A stretch of 64,000 nucleotides of DNA from Chryseobacterium sp. (GCF_029240215.1 NZ_JARBTK010000004.1:124001-188000); one strand, 5' to 3'. Shown: positions 43,700 through 53,059, counted from the first letter of the stretch. Program-made: numbers and translations. The notes: generated by a model from the letters alone, not told the origin.

Positions 43700-43812
43700 G
43701 GGGAAAAAGCAAAGCAAAGCAATTTTGTTTTGTTTTTAAATTATAATAATTGATGTTATCTTCTAAAACATACAGTCTATAACTGAAGTTTTAGAAGTCA
43801 CCACAATATAAA

Positions 43813-43840
43813 AGAAAAGGTCTCTCAATCGAGAAACCTT
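43813..43840 (-). terminator. terminator of the YceI gene
   Basis: On the minus strand AAGGTTTCTC and GAGAGACCTT pair around GATT, followed by TTCTTTT. Confidence 0.75.
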
Positions 43841-43871
43841 CACCTAAACCAAATTATATATATGAAAATTA

Positions 43872-44438
43872 TTATTTCACTAATTCAAAAAACAATACAA
43901 CCTCAACATCTTTAGCAACACCTGCTCCTGTAGGATCATATTTAATGTTGTAATCTAAACGGTTAACTGTAAACTTTGCCTGTAAACCTGCAACATCTTT
44001 CCCTTGTTGGTTTTTTGTAACGCCACCGAAGGTTACCGGAATACTTACTTCTTTTGTAACATCTTTTACAGTCAGTTTACCTTTTAAAGTATAAGCATTA
44101 TTTTTTCCTTTAATTAAAGATGTACTTTCAAACTTCATCGTTGGAAATTGAGCGGCGTCAAAGAAATCAGCACTTTTCAAATGCTTATCTCTTGGCTCCA
44201 CTCCTGTATTGATAGATTCTGTTTGTACTGAAAAGTTAAATTTAGCATTATCTAAAGTGGCTCCCGGAGTAGAAACAGTTCCGTCAAATTTATCAAATCT
44301 ACCTTGCACGAAACTGATTCCCATGTGCTTGATATTGAAATTCACAGATGAATGCATTGGATCTACAGTCCAGGTAGATTGTGCAAAAGTGATCATGCTT
44401 ACAAAAGCAAAAACAAAGCTTAGTAGTATTTTTTTCAT
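43872..44438 (-). CDS. YceI-family periplasmic lipid-binding protein
   Basis: The 188-residue protein has a signal peptide (MKKILLSFVFAFVSMITFAQ) and a lipocalin-like YceI barrel. Typical motifs are 'STWTVDPMHSSVNFNIKHMG', 'GRFDKFDGTV', 'SINTGVEPRDKHLKSADFFDA' and 'FPTMKFESTS'. Family members bind isoprenoid quinones or other lipids in the periplasm, and some are induced by acid or alkaline stress. A -7 element TAGATTTG lies at 44459-44466 on the minus strand, 21 nt before the ATG. It has its own terminator and is divergent from radA. Confidence 0.93.
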   Translation of the reverse strand: MKKILLSFVFAFVSMITFAQSTWTVDPMHSSVNFNIKHMGISFVQGRFDKFDGTVSTPGATLDNAKFNFSVQTESINTGVEPRDKHLKSADFFDAAQFPTMKFESTSLIKGKNNAYTLKGKLTVKDVTKEVSIPVTFGGVTKNQQGKDVAGLQAKFTVNRLDYNIKYDPTGAGVAKDVEVVLFFELVK

Positions 44439-44458
44439 TTTCTTAAAAATTTATACTG

Positions 44459-44466
44459 CAAATCTA
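44459..44466 (-). promoter_or_regulatory. candidate -7 element of the YceI gene
   Basis: On the minus strand TAGATTTG matches TAnnTTTG at a suitable distance from the start codon. No clear -33 is seen. Confidence 0.4.
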
Positions 44467-44542
44467 CACACAGTTTCATTTGGAATCATTGACCTATGAT
44501 AAGTTCTGAAAAATTCACACATATTTTTTTTAATTTTACAGC

Positions 44543-45892
44543 ATGGCAAAACTGAGAACAGCATATTTCTGTCAAAACTGCGGATCGCAATATTCACAAT
44601 GGATGGGACAGTGTAAAAACTGTGGCGAATGGAATACTTTGATAGAAGAAATTGTAGAAAAAACACCACAAAAAAGTTTATCTCCTTCAAAAACCAAACA
44701 AAGTGTCATCAATATCATCGAAGTTGAAGCAATTGAAGAACCGAGAATAAAAACACCTTCCGATGAGCTCAACCGGGTTTTAGGAGGCGGAATCGTATTA
44801 GGTTCGGTCACATTGATCGGTGGAGAACCGGGAATCGGGAAATCTACCCTACTCCTTCAGCTTGCATTAAAGATGAAGAAAAAAATTTTCTACGTTTCCG
44901 GAGAGGAAAGTGCTTCTCAAATTAAAATGAGAGCCGACCGTTTGGCAGATGTAAAAAATCCGAACTGTTTTCTGTATACCGAAACTTCTTTAGAAAAAAT
45001 TCTACATGAAGCTAAAAAACTGGAGCCAGATTTTGTAATCATTGACTCTATCCAAACTTTGCAGTCGCAATTAATTGAAAGTTCGCCGGGAACAGTTTCG
45101 CAAATCCGAGAATGCTCCAATGAGATTATTAAATATGCTAAAGAATATAATGTTCCTGTTTTCTTAGTGGGTCATATTACCAAAGACGGTCAAATTGCAG
45201 GCCCTAAAGTTCTGGAACATATGGTTGATGTAGTTTTGAATTTTGATGGCGACAGAAATCACCTTTTCAGATTATTAAGAGCAAATAAAAACCGTTTCGG
45301 ATCAACCGCGGAAATCGGAATTTACGAAATGGTTTCTCAAGGTTTAAAAGAAATAAAAAATCCTTCAGAAATTTTAATTACTAAAAAATTTGAAGAACTT
45401 TCCGGAAATTCCGTTGCCGTTACTTTAGAAGGAAACCGACCGATGCTTTTGGAAATTCAGGCTTTGGTAAGTACTGCAGTTTACGGAACTCCGCAAAGAA
45501 GCTGTACAGGTTTTGATTCAAAAAGGCTCAATATGCTTTTGGCAGTTTTAGAAAAAAGAGCGGGTTTTCAGTTAGGCGCAAAAGACGTTTTCCTGAATAT
45601 TACAGGCGGAATAAAAACCGACGATCCGGCTTTGGATTTGGCAGTTGTAGCGTCGATTCTTTCATCCAATGAGGATATTGCGATTTCTGAACATTACTGT
45701 TTTGCAGGAGAAATTGGTCTGAGTGGAGAAATTCGTCCGATCGCACAGGCAGAACAGCGTATCACTGAAGCTGAAAAATTGGGTTACGAAAAGATTTTTA
45801 TTTCAAATTTAAATAAACTTCCAAAGAAAAAATTCGGAATCAAAATTGAAGAAGTGAGCAAAGTTGAGGATTTTCATGAGAGACTGTTTTAG
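44543..45892 (+). CDS. radA: DNA repair protein RadA
   Basis: The 449-residue RadA is a RecA-related helicase that extends recombination intermediates. An N-terminal zinc finger has C10, C13, C24 and C27 ('CQNCGSQYSQW...CKNC'). Walker A is 'GGEPGIGKST' near residue 94, the diagnostic KNRFG motif lies in 'RANKNRFGSTAEIG', and the C-terminal Lon-protease-like domain follows ('LNITGGIKTDDPALDLAV'). Length and start are typical. It is divergent from yceI and followed by a secreted protease gene with its own promoter. Confidence 0.97.
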   Translation: MAKLRTAYFCQNCGSQYSQWMGQCKNCGEWNTLIEEIVEKTPQKSLSPSKTKQSVINIIEVEAIEEPRIKTPSDELNRVLGGGIVLGSVTLIGGEPGIGKSTLLLQLALKMKKKIFYVSGEESASQIKMRADRLADVKNPNCFLYTETSLEKILHEAKKLEPDFVIIDSIQTLQSQLIESSPGTVSQIRECSNEIIKYAKEYNVPVFLVGHITKDGQIAGPKVLEHMVDVVLNFDGDRNHLFRLLRANKNRFGSTAEIGIYEMVSQGLKEIKNPSEILITKKFEELSGNSVAVTLEGNRPMLLEIQALVSTAVYGTPQRSCTGFDSKRLNMLLAVLEKRAGFQLGAKDVFLNITGGIKTDDPALDLAVVASILSSNEDIAISEHYCFAGEIGLSGEIRPIAQAEQRITEAEKLGYEKIFISNLNKLPKKKFGIKIEEVSKVEDFHERLF

Positions 45893-45928
45893 TCTTAAAA
45901 AAATCTTAAAATATCAATAACAATTGTA

Positions 45929-45936
45929 TATATTTG
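45929..45936 (+). promoter_or_regulatory. candidate -7 element of the metalloprotease gene
   Basis: TATATTTG matches TAnnTTTG, 28 bp before the GTG start at 45964. It overlaps the TTG at 45934, which makes that earlier start unlikely. Confidence 0.4.
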
Positions 45937-45963
45937 TGTATCAATAACCTCAACCAATCTAAC

Positions 45964-47502
45964 GTGAAAAAAAGATTTACCTGTCTTCTCATTTTTTGTA
46001 TTGCATTTTTGTCGGCACAAAATAGAATTTTTGAACATACAATCAATGAAAACAACCTGAATAATCAGCAAAAAATAAGTACAAATCTTGCTTCTAATTA
46101 TATACTCACCAAATATTATTCTCAGTCTTCTTTTGACCTGAATTCTGACCTTCAGATTCTTCTGCCAAACAATAAAGAGATCAAAGCTAAGTTCTCAAAA
46201 TCATTTTCTTACAGTAATAAAAGCGAATCATCTTCATATGTTATAGAAAATGAACCAAAATCTGAACTGGTATTTTCTAAATATGACAACATCATAACCG
46301 GAATGTATGCTTCAAATAATGGCGAGAAAGTAATTTTTCATCAGACAAGTAACGGCATTTTTGCAGTTTCTGTTGTCAATGAAGGCACTCTGGTAAATCA
46401 GGATTCTAAGAATGATTTTATTTTAAACGAATCAGCAATCAGTCAGAAAGTAAATGCCAATATCTGTTTAGACAATACACCCGTTTGTTCGGCAACTACT
46501 ATTGATGTTTTGGTCGTTTACACCAATCTTGCAAGAATTGCATGGGGAGGCATAGCTCAAAGCAACTCTTTTATTGCTACGGCGATTACTAATTTTAATA
46601 ATTCCCTTCAAAACTCCGGAGTTTCAAATGTTACTATCAATTTAGTTTATGCAGGAGAAATTATTTATACAGAAACCGGAAATATCAGTACAGATCTTGC
46701 AAGTTTCAGAAACAACAATGATGGTGTGATGGACGATGTACATATATTGAGATCAACCTACGGAGCAGATCTTTGTGCACTTGTCACTTCAACACCCACA
46801 AATACATGCGGACTTGGGTATTTTAATTCAAATCCTACTAACTATTCGGCAAATTCAGCGTTTACGGTTTCCATTTACAGTTGTGTAGTTTCCAACTATA
46901 CTTTGGCTCACGAAATGGGTCATAATATGGGACTGAATCATGATTGGTTTGTAAGTCAGTCAACTACTCCCTGCAGTCATCATCATGGGTATAGTAATCA
47001 GACAGCTGTGACTTTAGGAACTTTAAGTACAAATTCTCAACGCTGGAGAACGATAATGGCTTATAACGATGAGTGTGCCTCTGCAGGAATTGGCTGCTCA
47101 AGAATTAACCGATGGGCAAATCCTAATGTAAATTATAATTCTGAACCCACCGGAATTGCTATTGGAAACCCAAATCCTTCTAACGAAGCCTTTGGCTTTG
47201 CACGTTTTGCGTGTGTTGTTTCGCAGTTTACACCAACCGCTTTGCTAACCACCACAGAAAGTTTTTATAAAGAAGTAAAAGATTTTACTATTTTCCCAAA
47301 TCCGGCTAAAGATGAAATCAATATCTGGATTACAAATGATGAGCAATACACTTTTAAAGTGATCAATCCATTGGGTCAAATTATTCTGACATCTGATAAG
47401 AAAACCATTAATCTTCGTGGTTTACCTTCAGGAGAATATTTCCTGAGTGTTTACTCTGATAAAAATTCTTTAGTGGGAAGTAAAAAGTTTATTATTAAAT
47501 AA
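45964..47502 (+). CDS. secreted M12-type zinc metalloprotease with type IX secretion domain
   Basis: The 512-residue protein has a signal peptide (KKRFTCLLIFCIAFLSAQ), a propeptide-like region to about residue 180, and a metzincin catalytic domain with H316EMGH320NMGLNH326, the HExxHxxGxxH zinc site, followed by 'TIMAYNDEC', a Met-turn candidate. Several cysteines suggest disulfides. The last 75 residues ('FTIFPNPAKDEINIWI' to 'GSKKFIIK') form a type A C-terminal domain for type IX secretion. The protein is thus exported to the surface or medium. The start is GTG; the TTG at 45934 falls in the promoter. Confidence 0.9.
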   Translation: MKKRFTCLLIFCIAFLSAQNRIFEHTINENNLNNQQKISTNLASNYILTKYYSQSSFDLNSDLQILLPNNKEIKAKFSKSFSYSNKSESSSYVIENEPKSELVFSKYDNIITGMYASNNGEKVIFHQTSNGIFAVSVVNEGTLVNQDSKNDFILNESAISQKVNANICLDNTPVCSATTIDVLVVYTNLARIAWGGIAQSNSFIATAITNFNNSLQNSGVSNVTINLVYAGEIIYTETGNISTDLASFRNNNDGVMDDVHILRSTYGADLCALVTSTPTNTCGLGYFNSNPTNYSANSAFTVSIYSCVVSNYTLAHEMGHNMGLNHDWFVSQSTTPCSHHHGYSNQTAVTLGTLSTNSQRWRTIMAYNDECASAGIGCSRINRWANPNVNYNSEPTGIAIGNPNPSNEAFGFARFACVVSQFTPTALLTTTESFYKEVKDFTIFPNPAKDEINIWITNDEQYTFKVINPLGQIILTSDKKTINLRGLPSGEYFLSVYSDKNSLVGSKKFIIK

Positions 47503-47522
47503 TTTTCAAAAAAAATAACATC

Positions 47523-47567
47523 AAAATCCTTCGAATAGTTTAAATTTATTCGGAGGATTTTAATTTT
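47523..47567 (+). terminator. terminator of the metalloprotease gene
   Basis: AAAATCCTTCGAATA and TATTCGGAGGATTTT pair with one G-T and are followed by AATTTTA. Confidence 0.75.
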
Positions 47568-47585
47568 ATAGCCTTAACTTGCAAT

Positions 47586-48179
47586 ATGAACTTTCTCGCT
47601 CATTCTTTTCTCACTTTCAATGACGGACAAATTGTCGGGCAGTTTCTTGAAGATTTCATCCGAAACAAAGATCGATACTCTTTCCCTAAAGATATTCAGG
47701 ATGGAATTACTCTTCACCGTGCAATTGACACGTTTACAGACTCTCACCCCGCAATTCATGAGGCGAAAAAGGTTTTCAGTCCGCTTGTAAGATTGTATGC
47801 AGGAGCTTTTGTAGATGTTTCGATGGATTATTTTCTGGCTACAGATTTCACTTTAAACTCATTACAAGGCTGGAAGGAACATTCACTGAAAGTGTATAGA
47901 GTTTTGAATGAAAATTATGAATGGCTTCCTGAAAATTTCAAAAGAATGCTTGTAAAAATGGAACACGACGATTGGTTATACAATTATCGTGAAGATTGGG
48001 GTATCAAATTCAGCATTCAGAATGTTTTGAATAAAGCGAAATATTTAGATAAAGATATTCCTGTTTTTCAGGCTTTTTTGGATAATAAAGATGTTTTGCA
48101 AAAATGCTATGATGATTTTTTTCCTGACCTTTTAGCACACGCAAAAGCTGAAAATGTTGTTTTACAGCTTCAAAAATAA
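47586..48179 (+). CDS. acyl carrier protein phosphodiesterase-like (AcpH/DUF479)
   Basis: The 197-residue protein matches the DUF479 family. Its E. coli member AcpH removes 4'-phosphopantetheine from holo-ACP. The start 'MNFLAHSFLTFNDGQIVGQFLEDFI' and the HD-like block 'GITLHRAIDTFTDSHPAIHEAKK' hold the metal-binding residues expected of an HD-fold phosphodiesterase, and 'YAGAFVDVSMDYFLA' continues the fold. Activity on ACP has been shown only for some members. It starts 20 bp after a terminator and converges on a DUF6702 gene. Confidence 0.85.
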   Translation: MNFLAHSFLTFNDGQIVGQFLEDFIRNKDRYSFPKDIQDGITLHRAIDTFTDSHPAIHEAKKVFSPLVRLYAGAFVDVSMDYFLATDFTLNSLQGWKEHSLKVYRVLNENYEWLPENFKRMLVKMEHDDWLYNYREDWGIKFSIQNVLNKAKYLDKDIPVFQAFLDNKDVLQKCYDDFFPDLLAHAKAENVVLQLQK

Positions 48180-48185
48180 ATCAGA

Positions 48186-48686
48186 TTAAAATTGCCGGAA
48201 CAAATATCTGTTCGGATAACTCAGTTTTTCACTTTTCCGGTTTCCATCGACAATAATATGAACAATATTGATCTGATCGTCAAATAAATTATACAGAAAA
48301 CTCACCGCAGCTTCTACTTTTTTAGGATTGTTTACCGTTTCAGATTCAAGAAAAACATTTACAGACTCGCTGTCTTCTTCATAACCGACATAATTCACTT
48401 GTAAAAACTGATTATTTGTCTTTAGTTTAAAATATTCTGTACAATAATTTTTTAAAGCTATATTAAGTTGCGATTTATATTTTTCATCATTAAAATGAAA
48501 AGGTTTTCCGTATTTTTCTGTTAAACCATTTTCAAGATCATCAAGAAAAAAACGTCCGGTAACTTCAAACGTTTTTGATTTTGAATTGTAGTTGATTTCT
48601 ACTGAACCAACGTGATATGGATGTTTATCTTTGTTGAAAGACGAGCAAATCAGAGAAAAAATCAGAAGAAAAAATATTTTTTTCAT
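48186..48686 (-). CDS. DUF6702-like periplasmic protein, 166 aa
   Basis: A short hydrophobic N terminus (MKKIFFLLIFSLICSSF) could be a signal peptide; the cysteine at residue 14 is followed by SSFNKD, so a lipoprotein is possible. The mature part starts 'HPYHVGSVEINYNSKSKTFEVTGRFFLDDLENGL', the pattern of the DUF6702 family in Bacteroidota. Function is unknown. HupE/UreJ-like and M1 peptidase genes lie nearby on the other strand, an association I recall from related genomes. It ends 6 bp from the stop of the AcpH-like gene. Confidence 0.75.
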   Translation of the reverse strand: MKKIFFLLIFSLICSSFNKDKHPYHVGSVEINYNSKSKTFEVTGRFFLDDLENGLTEKYGKPFHFNDEKYKSQLNIALKNYCTEYFKLKTNNQFLQVNYVGYEEDSESVNVFLESETVNNPKKVEAAVSFLYNLFDDQINIVHIIVDGNRKSEKLSYPNRYLFRQF

Positions 48687-48731
48687 TTTAAAATGTTTTC
48701 AGATAAAGTTTGTCTGGCTATTTTTGAGAAT

Positions 48732-48899
48732 TTACCTGAATATTTCTTCATCAATAAATTTAAAGAAATCTTCCTTTGAAATCAGGTCTTTTTCTTCAAG
48801 GCGATCTGCATAATCTGAAATTTTATCAATAAACCATTTTGGTATATCATCTTCATAAAATTCTTCCTCATCCTTTTCTAATTCTATATTAGCAATCAT
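48732..48899 (-). CDS. small acidic protein, 55 aa
   Basis: An ATG-started frame encodes MIANIELEKDEEEFYEDDIP followed by 'KWFIDKISDYADRLEEKDLISKEDFFKFIDEEIFR'. It has a strong negative charge and is largely helical with two amphipathic stretches. The coherent composition argues for a real gene. It resembles small antitoxin-like proteins in style, but no toxin gene is beside it and no family is recognised. It lies between the DUF6702 gene, on the same strand 45 bp away, and the divergent HupE-like gene. Confidence 0.5.
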   Translation of the reverse strand: MIANIELEKDEEEFYEDDIPKWFIDKISDYADRLEEKDLISKEDFFKFIDEEIFR

Positions 48900-48968
48900 G
48901 ACATTGAATTTTTCAACAAAGTTAAAATAAATTTTGTATCATCGCATTTCAAAAAAAATATTGAAAAA

Positions 48969-49547
48969 ATGCAGGATTTTCTTTTCTATTTAAAACTTGG
49001 TTGGGAACATATTATTTCATTGGACGCTCTGGATCATCAGCTTTTTGTTTTGGCATTGATTGCCGTTTATTCCTTTAAAGAATGGAAAAAAATCCTGATT
49101 TTAGTGACTGCATTTACCATCGGCCATTCTATAACTTTAGCATTAAGTATTTTAGATATTGTAAGGTTACCTTCAAATTGGATTGAATTTTTGATTCCTT
49201 TGACGATTGTTTTGACCGCCTTGGGAAATATTTTAATGAAAAATAAAAAACAAACGCACGATAAAACACATTACTATCTGGCTTTATTCTTCGGACTGAT
49301 CCACGGGCTTGGCTTTGCAAATACAGCAAGAGTAATGATTGCAAAAAGCCAGAGTATTGCGGTTCCGCTTTTAGGTTTTAATATTGGCCTGGAATTGGGG
49401 CAAATTGTGATTGTTTTTGCAATACTGATCATTCTTTTTATTTTACTTAATTTATTCAAAATCAACAAAAAAGATTGGATTCTTTTTGTTTCTTCGGGAG
49501 TTTTCGCATTATCTTTAAAAATGACTTTAGAAAGAATTCCGTTCTAG
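48969..49547 (+). CDS. HupE/UreJ-like membrane protein
   Basis: The 192-residue protein has six predicted helices. The signature 'GWEHIISLDALDHQLFVLALIAVYSF' near the N terminus, with His and Asp in the membrane, 'LVTAFTIGHSITLALS' and 'ALFFGLIHGLGFANTARVMI' match the HupE/UreJ family, whose members are linked to nickel or cobalt uptake for hydrogenase and urease. Neither enzyme is encoded nearby, so the metal role is only a family expectation. An M1 peptidase gene follows on the same strand after about 140 bp. Confidence 0.88.
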   Translation: MQDFLFYLKLGWEHIISLDALDHQLFVLALIAVYSFKEWKKILILVTAFTIGHSITLALSILDIVRLPSNWIEFLIPLTIVLTALGNILMKNKKQTHDKTHYYLALFFGLIHGLGFANTARVMIAKSQSIAVPLLGFNIGLELGQIVIVFAILIILFILLNLFKINKKDWILFVSSGVFALSLKMTLERIPF

Positions 49548-49691
49548 GCTGAAACATTTCTAAATTTTCAACTACTTATTATTATATTTGATAATTCTTA
49601 AATTTTTTCAAATGAAATCGCCATCACTGAAAGCATAATACTTAAAAAAGTAAAAGCGATTACATCTGACCATTAAAATAAATATCATCGT

Positions 49692-52064
49692 ATGAAACTT
49701 AAAGTAACTGCACTTTCAGTATTTCTATATATGGGCTTTTCGGCTCAAAACATTCAAAATAACCCAGGAAGCAACCACGGGAACAGGTTTGAGCAATTGG
49801 GAACCATCTTACCTACACCAAACGTTTACAGAGCTGCTTCGGGAGCACCGGGACAAGCATACTGGCAAAACAGAGCCGATTATGACATTTCAGCCTATCT
49901 CGATGAAGACAAAAGAAATCTAAAAGGTTCGGAAACCGTTACCTATTACAATAATTCGCCCGATGATCTGGATTACATCTGGCTTCAATTGGATGAAAAT
50001 CAACAATCCACTGTAAAAAAGGCTGATTACCAGTTTTCTTCTACCCTACCAAAATCTTTGAATGACCAGCAGCTAAAGACTACGGATCTCCCTGTAAAAG
50101 ATAACGGTTACGGTGTGAATCTTGAAAAAGTAACCGATGCTTCAGGAAATCCTTTGAAATACACCGTCAACAAAACCATGATGCGTATTGATCTTCCTAA
50201 AATCTTAAAAAAAGGAGAAAAATTCATCTTTAAAATTGATTGGAATTATAACATTCCGAACAGAATGAAAATGGGCGGTCGCGGCGGTTATGAAAACTTT
50301 GCGGAAGACGGAAATGACCTCTACACTATTACCCAATGGTTCCCGAGAATGTGTGTTTACAGCGATTTCCAAGGGTGGCAAAACCACCAGTTTACGGGAA
50401 GAGGCGAATTTGCTTTGGTTTTTGGAAATTATAAAGTTTCTATGAATGTTCCGGCAGATCATATTATCGGCGGAACCGGAGAATGTAAAAATTACGAACA
50501 GGTTTTATCTTCCGAACAATTATCTAGATATAAGAAAGCCCAGACTTCAAACGAGCCTGTGGAGATCGTCACTTTAGATGAAGCCAGAAAAGCAGAAAAA
50601 AATCATTCAAAGCAAAGAAAAACATGGATTTTCGAAGCAAAGGACGTAAGAGATTTTGCGTGGACTTCTTCAAGAAAATTCGTTTGGGACGGAATGGGCG
50701 TTACAATTCCTGAAAACAATAATAAAGTAATGGCAATGAGTTTCTACCCGAAAGAAGCTTATGGCCTTTACAGAAAATTTTCAACAAAAGCGGTTGCACA
50801 TACCATAAAAACCTATTCGGAATTTACCATTCCTTATCCTTATCCGGTTGCACAATCTGTGGAAGCTGCAAACGGAATGGAATATCCGATGATCTGCTTC
50901 AATTTCGGAAGAACAGAAAAAGACGGAACCTATTCTGAAGGAACAAAAAACGGAATGATCGGCGTTATCATTCATGAAGTAGGACACAATTTTTTCCCGA
51001 TGATCATCAATTCAGACGAAAGACAATGGAGCTGGATGGATGAAGGTTTAAATACATTTACCGAATATTTAACGGAAGAAAAATGGGACAATAAATTCCC
51101 TTCAAAACGTGGTCCGGCGTGGACGATCGTTGATTATATGAAACTTCCGAAAGATCAGCTGGAACCGATTATGAGTAATTCTGAAAACATTATTCAGTTT
51201 GGTCCGAATGCCTATTCTAAACCCGCAACCGGATTGAATATTCTTCGGGAAACCATTATGGGAAGGGAACTCTTCGATAAAGCTTTTAAAACTTATTCAA
51301 AAAGATGGGCATTTAAACATCCCGAGCCTGCAGATTTTTTCAGAACAATGGAAGATGCAAGTGGTGAAGACTTAGATTGGTTCTGGAGAGGCTGGTTTTA
51401 CGGAACCGATCCTGTAGATATTACCATTGATAAAGTGACAATAGCAACTCCTGATTTTAATGCATCAAAAGAGGCAAGCGAAACCAAATATAAAGTTGAA
51501 AAACCTTTGCAAAACGAGTTTGAAGACATTTCAAAAATCAGAAATAAAGAAGATAAAACCATCACATTTGAGGTAGAAAAAGATAAAAATCTTCAGGATT
51601 TTTATTACCGTTATGACAGAGGTCAGGAAAAAGTGGATACCAATAAAGAATACACTTTTAAAACTGAAGGAAGTATTCCTTTAGATAAAAAAGATCAGGA
51701 CAGACTGAAAAACATTACTGCATATCAGATTGATTTCGTCAACAAAGGCGGATTGGTAATGCCAATTATTCTTGAGTTTACGTTCGAAGACGGCTCAAAA
51801 TTAAGAGACAAATCTTCTGCTCAGATCTGGAGACACAACGAAAATAAAGTTTCGAAGACGTTTTATTTTGATAAAAAAATAAAATCAATTCAGCTTGATC
51901 CGTTGAAAGAAACGGCAGATATTGACACTTCAAATAATTTCTGGAGCAATGACGGAAGTTCTTCAGAGACTTCAAAATTTCAGGTATTTAAACAAAAACA
52001 AGACGGTCCGGTAAGAGGCGGCGGAACAGGAAAAGTAAATCCAATGCAGGCCGGTAAAAAGTAA
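49692..52064 (+). CDS. secreted M1-family zinc metallopeptidase
   Basis: The 790-residue protein has a signal peptide (MKLKVTALSVFLYMGFSAQ), an M1-type N-terminal beta domain with 'YDISAYLDEDKRNLKGSETVTYYNNSP' and a thermolysin-like catalytic domain. The zinc site H428EVGH432 is followed after 18 residues by E451 in 'MDEGLNTFTEYL'. The exopeptidase GxMEN motif reads 'NGMEYPMICF', so the Asn is changed and classical aminopeptidase specificity is doubtful. The C-terminal 250 residues hold beta-rich domains and a glycine-rich tail. It is probably periplasmic; no type IX domain is seen. Confidence 0.92.
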   Translation: MKLKVTALSVFLYMGFSAQNIQNNPGSNHGNRFEQLGTILPTPNVYRAASGAPGQAYWQNRADYDISAYLDEDKRNLKGSETVTYYNNSPDDLDYIWLQLDENQQSTVKKADYQFSSTLPKSLNDQQLKTTDLPVKDNGYGVNLEKVTDASGNPLKYTVNKTMMRIDLPKILKKGEKFIFKIDWNYNIPNRMKMGGRGGYENFAEDGNDLYTITQWFPRMCVYSDFQGWQNHQFTGRGEFALVFGNYKVSMNVPADHIIGGTGECKNYEQVLSSEQLSRYKKAQTSNEPVEIVTLDEARKAEKNHSKQRKTWIFEAKDVRDFAWTSSRKFVWDGMGVTIPENNNKVMAMSFYPKEAYGLYRKFSTKAVAHTIKTYSEFTIPYPYPVAQSVEAANGMEYPMICFNFGRTEKDGTYSEGTKNGMIGVIIHEVGHNFFPMIINSDERQWSWMDEGLNTFTEYLTEEKWDNKFPSKRGPAWTIVDYMKLPKDQLEPIMSNSENIIQFGPNAYSKPATGLNILRETIMGRELFDKAFKTYSKRWAFKHPEPADFFRTMEDASGEDLDWFWRGWFYGTDPVDITIDKVTIATPDFNASKEASETKYKVEKPLQNEFEDISKIRNKEDKTITFEVEKDKNLQDFYYRYDRGQEKVDTNKEYTFKTEGSIPLDKKDQDRLKNITAYQIDFVNKGGLVMPIILEFTFEDGSKLRDKSSAQIWRHNENKVSKTFYFDKKIKSIQLDPLKETADIDTSNNFWSNDGSSSETSKFQVFKQKQDGPVRGGGTGKVNPMQAGKK

Positions 52065-52123
52065 AATTTACACCAGTTTGAAATGCTAATTTGTAATCTT
52101 TAAACAAAAACTAAATAATTTAT

Positions 52124-53014
52124 ATGAAAAAACTCAGCCTTTTTCTGATGCTTATTGCATCAGCACAATCATATTTTGCCCAGTCATTACAGTTTTATAC
52201 AGGGAAAAGAGATTTTTTACCCATTGAAATTCTTATGGAAGACGGAACAACAAAGAACGGATTTGCACAGGATTTCATGCTTCCTGATGTTGCGACTTTC
52301 ACCTACATTGGTAAAAGCTCGGAAAAAAGTGCCAATCTGCACAGAAAAGAGGTTAAATTTAAATCATCAAAAAGCGATGCAACTGTACAGCTCATTCCTG
52401 TTTCGGGTATTAAAAGTCTTATTTATACCAATGAAGACACTCAGGAAAAATTCCAACTTGATAAACGTATTGTAAAGGAAATCAATAACGATTTAGAATT
52501 GGAACCAGAAGGCAGAGTACTCATGCTGCCTTTGATGGAGAAAGGGCCAATTAATCTTTACGGTTACAGAAGCATGATGTGCAAAGCAGATTTTGGTGAT
52601 AATTTCTCATCGGGTTCCAACGGAAATGAGGATCATTGCCAACTGATGTACGTAATGATCTATCTCAGCAAACCCAATGAAACTCTTGCCGTTGCGCCGG
52701 TAGATTACAGTTCGTTGAGTCCTTTGGATTTATTTAATATGAAGAAACTTTATAAAAAGTTTTATAAAGCTTATGAAATTGTAGGTGCCGACTGTCCTGA
52801 GTTTCTAAAAAAAGTAGATGAAGCACGAAAAAACGAATACTTCTCTAACAAAACTTTCAAAGAAAACAAAAAGGAATCTGATATTGAACGGAAAGCTTTA
52901 ATCAAAGGTAAAAAAGGAGCTGAAGCAGCAAGAATTAATATGAAATACCGATCTGAACTTTATACCAATATGTACAAAAAACTATTGGATGATTATGGTA
53001 AATCTTGTCAATAG
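52124..53014 (+). CDS. exported protein of unknown function, 296 aa
   Basis: A signal peptide (MKKLSLFLMLIASAQSYFAQ) precedes a beta-rich domain and a C-terminal, highly charged helical segment (about residues 210-296, rich in Lys, Glu and Arg). Three or four cysteines (two near residues 155 and 167) may form disulfides. Nothing matches a family I know. It starts 60 bp after the M1 peptidase on the same strand and may be cotranscribed with it; a terminator follows. Location is periplasm or outer membrane by inference. Confidence 0.75.
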   Translation: MKKLSLFLMLIASAQSYFAQSLQFYTGKRDFLPIEILMEDGTTKNGFAQDFMLPDVATFTYIGKSSEKSANLHRKEVKFKSSKSDATVQLIPVSGIKSLIYTNEDTQEKFQLDKRIVKEINNDLELEPEGRVLMLPLMEKGPINLYGYRSMMCKADFGDNFSSGSNGNEDHCQLMYVMIYLSKPNETLAVAPVDYSSLSPLDLFNMKKLYKKFYKAYEIVGADCPEFLKKVDEARKNEYFSNKTFKENKKESDIERKALIKGKKGAEAARINMKYRSELYTNMYKKLLDDYGKSCQ

Positions 53015-53028
53015 CATTCAAATCATGG

Positions 53029-53059
53029 AAAGTTCACTTACAAACGGTGAACTTTTTTT
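53029..53059 (+). terminator. terminator before groES
   Basis: AAAGTTCAC and GTGAACTTT pair perfectly around a 9-nt loop and are followed by a T run. Confidence 0.88.
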
